Made by a program: the position numbers and the translations under genes. The notes beneath the pieces are model-generated. The model saw nothing but the letters and a program-made list of their open reading frames with translations, did no database searches and was not told the origin of the DNA. A stretch of 64,000 nt of DNA from the NCBI GenBank assembly GCA_025024175.1, contig QCXZ01000042.1, positions 8,449,501 through 8,513,500 of the forward strand, given 5' to 3'. Positions 59,681-64,000 of the stretch are shown piece after piece. This DNA comes from Rhyzopertha dominica (taxonomy: Eukaryota; Arthropoda; Insecta; Coleoptera; Bostrichidae). Within the stretch, counting starts at the first letter, position 1. Every line of letters starts with the position of its first letter.

Positions 59681-60375
59681 AATAAAAGCTCTAATACCAA
59701 TTATCCAGCTTCTAATCTTGCTGGGGGCTACACAAATTAACGGGAGGCAACCTTTCGTAGATAGCCAAATCTAGAAAAAGACGTCTGACTGTGACTTCTT
59801 TTATTGGTCTGATCAAGTAGATTCCGTATCCCTTGCTCGTTATTTCCTCCAACGTCTTGTATATCATTACCGGCTATGCAATTATCCTTTCCTATCATAA
59901 TGCAAATCCATAGGAAAGTGACGATTCCATTACGTCAGACTAACTAAAATCAAATTAACATTATCGCGCTCATCTTCAAGCTGGGTGATTCCATACAGTG
60001 GATGCTCAGGCAGGTATCATTAATTAGTCGTATCAGATTTATTCGCTTTAGCTTAGGAAGCAACACTTTGCACATTCATATCTTCATCAATATGAATGGA
60101 ATATTGGATGGTGATTCGTATTTATCTTATCTGGTTGATTTGTAGCTGTTTCATCAGAAACAATAATTCCGGGATGCAGCTAACGCCAAAAATCTTATAA
60201 CAAATAATTATACTAAACGACTAATTATATATGAAGCTTGTTAAATAGTAAACCTAGAAATACAGAGATAAGCTCTCTGGTTTCATAGGTACGCTGGAAC
60301 CAATTATATTAATGATATTTTTGTTTATNTGGGTAGGAAATGAGAGTAAGATGTATCCTCAAAATTCTTAAATAT
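59681..60375. other. AT-rich DNA, nothing recognised
   Basis: No motif was found. One N near 60329. Confidence 0.5.
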
Positions 60376-60379
60376 ATAT

Positions 60380-60905
60380 ACTTATCGAAAAGGTTCAATT
60401 TACGCTATCAGAACTAAAGGATATAGTTATCTTCTGTCAATTAAGAATAGCAAAATTGACTTTGAATTTTATAGAAAACCCACACAGTCAAATGTAGATA
60501 CAGATCACTGCAAGTTCAAATCAATAATACAAATTAAGCATTCATTGCTTTATAGTTTAATAAACAAACAAAAAAGTTCGAAAAATTGGCAATCATCAGA
60601 AAAGGCTAATTAGGCTTCAACAATATATATAATGCCAAAATTGTCAACCGATTGCTAAAAAAACGATTTGGATTGACGTGGCTTTTACTTGATGAAAATC
60701 GTCCATAATTTTTTCACTAATTGGTCAAAATTCACAAATATTTAGTGTTTTTATACCGTTAAAAACTACATAAAGCTAGAAATTATATCAAAGTTGTTGG
60801 CGTTTACGTTAAAAATAGGCTCAATATATTCGGAATTAAGACAGTAGAGATTTACATCATGTGTGAAATATACTACCAATGATTATATGTTAAATAAATT
60901 AAATC
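60380..60905 (+). pseudogene. Penelope-like element fragment (RT C-terminus and linker)
   Basis: NSKIDFEFYRKPTQSN (about 60445-60495) matches NSKIDFEIYRKPTQSD of the copy at 8945-10180, and LLYSLINK follows as in that copy. Later NYIKVVGVYVKNRLNIFGIK (about 60783-60840) matches its linker VNYVKGVSVSVKNMLNRFGI. Both belong to one PLE family. The GIY-YIG part is lacking. The fragment abuts the minus-strand PLE that begins at 60939. Confidence 0.78.
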
Positions 60906-60938
60906 ACCTTTGAGTACAATAAAGGAGCATTATTGTCA

Positions 60939-61240
60939 ATATAGATGTTTATTTCGTGGAGTCCTTTTGATTATTATATATGTTTATTTTTGTAGGTTTA
61001 TGCTCCTAATTATTTAAAATTACAAAACTTTGTGTTTGTATGACGTTTCGATCTTTTATTTCGATCTTTTTAGAATACAAATATTGTGTTATAACTGACA
61101 AAACTGACAATAAATTAATTTGACATTTACAATTTTGATGTTATTTTAAAATGTACTTTAGAGTTCGCTCCAGTGATATAATAATTTTAACATCAAATCC
61201 TAAAGTGTGAGTGTTTAAGTTAATTTATTGTCAGTTTTGT
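60939..61240 (-). repeat. Penelope pseudo-LTR, left copy
   Basis: Direct repeat partner of 62326-62608. It holds a stem-loop read on the minus strand as GATCGAAATAAAAGATC followed by GAAACGTC, and internal inverted repeats TTATAACTGACAAAACTGAC / GTCAGTTTTGT. Confidence 0.8.
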
Positions 61241-61244
61241 AGGT

Positions 61245-62394
61245 GTTTAAGTAGCCTATATGCTGTTTCATTTGAAATATATTGTTGTTTTTTTCCAGTT
61301 TTGTATTATTGTGTTGTTTTTACGTTGTGTGACGCTTGTAATGTCGTTTTTTTATTATATTGTATGTCGTTTTGTCATTTAATAGATCATGCATTTTTGG
61401 TCATATGATTTTGTGTCCATAATTAATGTCATGTTGGATTTATCTGGTTTAAGTAGAGTGTTTTGTGGGTTGGTTTGGAAAGTTTTAGCTTTTTTTAATG
61501 CATTGTGTGTTGTCTTAGTCTGATGGCTGTTCTCATTCTGTTTTATTTTGTTTCTAAAAGCTGTTAAAGTGTGTGTCAGTTTATTGCGTATTGTATTAGT
61601 CTGTTCTTTCGGAAGATGTTGTATTTGGTTTTCTACGTTAGTAATTATGTTGTGTATTAGAATTTGTTTTGTGTGTGTGATAGGGATTGCGTGTTTATAT
61701 CCTAGTGATAGTAGTTGTACTATGTCATTAGATATCGTTGTGTTTGATATGCTTTTGATCCACTTACTAGTATCAATTTGGTTATGATTATTATTATATA
61801 GTGTTTGTTTCTGTTTTATAAGTTTATTTATTTTATTGTTATTTTTTGTCTTTATGTTATTAAAGTGTTTTTGTAATTTGTATTTTTGGGTTTTGAAGAA
61901 TGTGTCTAGTTCATATTTATTTATTGTGCTTCCAAGAATATTTGTTATCTAATTTAGGTTTCTTGTGTTGTTATTTAATTGGTAGATGGTGTCTGTTATC
62001 AGTAAATTTATTAATGTTTTGATGAATTTATTTGTGTAGCGTTGGAATTTTACTTTAAAGTACTTACATTTAAAAATGAGATGTTCTATATTTAGGTGTA
62101 GCAATTTATATATCATATTGTTTACTTTTTAGTAGAAATATTCTTCTGTTGATGAGGTTGTTTTCTTTAATTTTTAATGTGTGATATTTCTTCATTCGGT
62201 AACATGCTTCGGTTCCATAAGTTTGCCTTACTTTGTCGAAATATGGTATATAAGTATTCATGGTAGTTGATTGATATTTTGTTCTTAATATGATTTATAA
62301 TTGTTGACCTGTTCTTCTTGATAAGATATAGATGTTTATTTCGTGAAGTCCTTTTGATTATTATATATGCTAATTTTTGTAGGTTTAGGCTCAT
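61245..62394 (-). pseudogene. N-terminal part of a Penelope-like ORF
   Basis: The minus strand opens at 62394 and runs 75 codons to a stop at 62167; the reading then continues with stops near 62130 and 61950. The informative part is near 61790-61380 and contains LLSLGYKHAIP, IRNKLTHTL and TLLKPDKSNMTLIMDTKSYD. PLE proteins carry LSLG-NFA-P and, just before RT, an LKADKG-T-VIMD---Y block in the same order. A frameshift leads to LNDKTTYNIIKK, also expected. Immediately afterwards the sequence passes into the left pseudo-LTR, so the RT was lost by deletion. Confidence 0.8.
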
Positions 62395-62608
62395 AATTAT
62401 CTAAAATTAAAAACTTCGTGATTGTATTTCGATCTTTTTCGAATACAAATATTATGTTATAACTGACAAAACTGACAATAAATTAAATTAACATTTACAA
62501 TTTTGATGTTATTATAAAATGTACTTCAGAGTTCGTTTCAATGCTATAATAATTTTAACATAAAATCCTAAAGTATGAGTGTTTAAATTAATTTATTGTC
62601 AGTTTTGT
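62326..62608 (-). repeat. Penelope pseudo-LTR, right copy
   Basis: Same order as the left copy but with a deletion of the GACGTTTCGATC segment. It overlaps the palindrome formed with the adjoining inverted piece. Confidence 0.78.
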
Positions 62609-62684
62609 CAGTTATAACATAATATTTGTATTCGAAAAAGATCGAAATAAAAGATCGAAACGTCATACAAACATAAAGTTTTTC

Positions 62685-62774
62685 AAAATGCATGTCTATG
62701 CTGTGCTGTCTACACCTCAACCAACTGCAGATAGTACTATTTCGCTGCCATTAGAGCTCATCAGTGCAGTTTTA
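62685..62774 (+). mobile_element. Partial copy of the 13054-type repeat, inserted in inverted pseudo-LTR DNA
   Basis: AAAATGCATGTCTATGCTGT through GCTCATCAGTGCAGTTTTAG matches 13054-13143. It interrupts inverted pseudo-LTR sequence: CATACAAACATAAAGTTTTT lies just before, and GATAATTAGGAGCCTAAACC (the inverse of 60990-61015) follows it. Confidence 0.65.
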
Positions 62775-62816
62775 GATAATTAGGAGCCTAAACCTACAAA
62801 AATAAACATATATTGA

Positions 62817-63024
62817 AAGTGAGAATTTAGGATGGCAATGCCATCTGTCAGCATTACACTGACATGATGACAAAGCCACCTAGCTGCCTAAACGGGAACT
62901 ACTTCCTAAAGGAAGTGACCTGACAAATTGGCATGCAACTGCATACTTCAATTTGACAGCAGGCCCCCACGGCACTATCTGCAGTTGGTTGAGGTGTAGA
63001 CAGCACAGCATAGACATGCATTTT
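62817..63024 (-). mobile_element. 208-bp copy of the 13054-type repeat with a 13-bp TSD
   Basis: On the minus strand it begins AAAATGCATGTCTATGCTGT (63024) and ends CCATCCTAAATTCTCACTT (62817), the same ends as the 13054 copy, with a longer middle. AAACATATATTGA is repeated at 62804-62816 and 63025-63037. Together with the plus-strand partial copy at 62685 it forms an inverted pair with arms of about 50 bp. Confidence 0.72.
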
Positions 63025-63037
63025 AAACATATATTGA

Positions 63038-64000
63038 GTTTAAAATATTCTTTTATAATTACGCTCAAAAAGTCACTTCATTCATGACATGGCAGAAGCT
63101 TTTAGGAGTTTAACGCTACACCTATATGAAGATTTCATTATGCTAGGGTTTACGATTGAAGGGATAGCATTACATATATTTCAAAATGTATAAATATATA
63201 GAATAGAGGGTGAATATACGGTCAGATTATTTATGGACTGATTAAAATATATCCATCAGGGAAAGTAACACAAATTCAGCCTATATTTGAAGTTTCGTCC
63301 AAAAGATATACCTAAAAATATGCATAATTTAAAGATCTGGCTGCCTAAATACTAATTTTATACCTGGAAGAAGATACTCTTAACTTTCGTTAATGCACCG
63401 GAACTTTTAATATAACCATAACAATTTACTAAAGAATTGGAATTTGCTCATACAGGAATGAGATAAATATATTTTTTATTAGATGTATCTTAATCTAAGA
63501 TATATCCCTGCACAAATTATCCTTTAGATATTTACAAGGGAAATGTATAATGTTTTTGCGTTATTTCGAACAATAGTTTCAGAATGCATTGAATTTGTAG
63601 TGCGCCATAAGAAATGTTCACTTTCATAAGCCTATTACCCCAAGCGTAAATGTTTACTAATCCTTCCACTATGTCAAAAAAAAACACAAAAAGGGGTGCA
63701 ATAAATACTTTGCAACGACAAAGAACACAATTGCGCGATAATAAGCGACAATGGCGACTGTGAAAAATATCTGTCAAGATAAAATCTGTTGCAAAAGTTT
63801 CAGGCATTATCTAGATCCGGCTTGTCTACAGAGATAGCGCTCACATTGTGATTGATACGTAAACAAATCGCATGAACGGCCAAAGCGTTTTACGCTGACC
63901 ACGTGGGATTGCCAACCGGGAATATGAATTGCATAAGCCCATGCACACGTGGAGTGGTTTATGGTCGTTCTGGTTGATGGTATAAATTGTTGCTTACAGG
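63038..64000. other. AT-rich DNA, nothing firmly recognised
   Basis: No coding or repeat signature. The last ~300 bp are slightly richer in CpG and may start another island cut by the window edge. The minus frame 63532-63807 has no motif. Confidence 0.4.

Larger units (their letters stand above)
60939..62683 (-). mobile_element. Penelope-like element bounded by pseudo-LTRs
   Basis: Two direct repeats, 60939-61240 and 62326-62608, share ATATAGATGTTTATTTCGTG at one end and TTTATTGTCAGTTTTGT at the other. The right copy lacks about 18 bp containing the GACGTTTCGATC segment. They flank a minus-strand PLE N-terminal coding remnant. Beyond the right repeat, 62585-62683 is an inverted partial copy that restores the GATCGAAACGTC stem-loop, giving a long near-perfect palindrome (62432-62490 against 62585-62643). 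Direct pseudo-LTRs with an inverted flanking piece are typical of PLE copies. RT and endonuclease parts are missing. Confidence 0.8.

Noticed and set aside
61211..61787. Plus-strand hydrophobic frames 61211-61408 and 61548-61787 as membrane proteins
   Set aside because: They are antisense to the recognisable Penelope N-terminal reading frame.
1..64000. CRISPR array, prokaryotic operon or phage region
   Set aside because: No regularly spaced direct repeats, ribosome-binding sites or long co-oriented open frames; composition and elements are eukaryotic.

Overview
The window is AT-rich eukaryotic nuclear DNA with no rRNA, tRNA, operon or confident host protein-coding gene. Its repeat content is what one expects of an arthropod, most likely an insect: Penelope-like elements (PLEs) with GIY-YIG endonuclease domains, jockey/CR1-like and RTE-like LINE fragments, Tc1/mariner-type transposase pseudogenes, and non-autonomous hAT and PIF/Harbinger elements. 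The species cannot be named from the sequence. The absence of a gene over 64 kb, with GC/CpG-richer islands separated by AT-rich filler, fits a large intron or an intergenic desert near a regulatory gene. That is inference.

Layout. 1-8.9 kb: unique DNA with two GC-richer islands (1.8-2.2, 4.4-4.9 kb) and a spaced tandem duplication with hairpins (5.06-5.45 kb). 8.9-12.7 kb: three broken PLE pieces, the first keeping most of a reverse transcriptase and a decayed GIY-YIG domain. 13.05 kb: a 133-bp SINE/MITE-like repeat with a 14-bp target-site duplication (TSD). 14.5-16.8 kb: two islands. 17.5-19.2 kb: a 1.7-kb foldback element with arms of about 500 bp, each carrying the end of the same unrecognised reading frame. 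19.35-19.84 kb: a mariner-like transposase pseudogene. 24.6-25.5 kb: the strongest CpG-rich island. 28.8 kb: a PLE-tail-like insertion with TSD. 29.5-30.5 kb: a Harbinger-type element with a TAA TSD. 31.4-33.1 kb: two minus-strand LINE fragments. 36.4 kb: a LINE RT fragment. 39.0-39.9 kb: a hairpin MITE, a PLE C-terminus with a well-preserved GIY-YIG domain, and a TAATC-rich array. 41.1-42.2 kb: an hAT-type element. 44.1-44.6 kb: a second DDE transposase pseudogene. 45.1-46.2 kb: a jockey-like LINE broken by a 75-bp PLE-tail-like insertion with a 15-bp TSD. 51.7-54.1 kb: a probable minus-strand LINE split by a 1.1-kb hAT element with a perfect 8-bp TSD. 57.5 kb: a LINE tail. 60.4-63.0 kb: a nested PLE complex with pseudo-LTRs and a SINE/MITE-like insertion.

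Nothing here forms a working pathway. The window is a graveyard of several transposon classes in which target-site duplications and nesting still let the order of some events be read. The least-explained structures are the foldback element at 17.5-19.2 kb, a recurring stem-loop followed by GAAA(C) at PLE and LINE ends, and the CpG-rich block at 24.6-25.5 kb.
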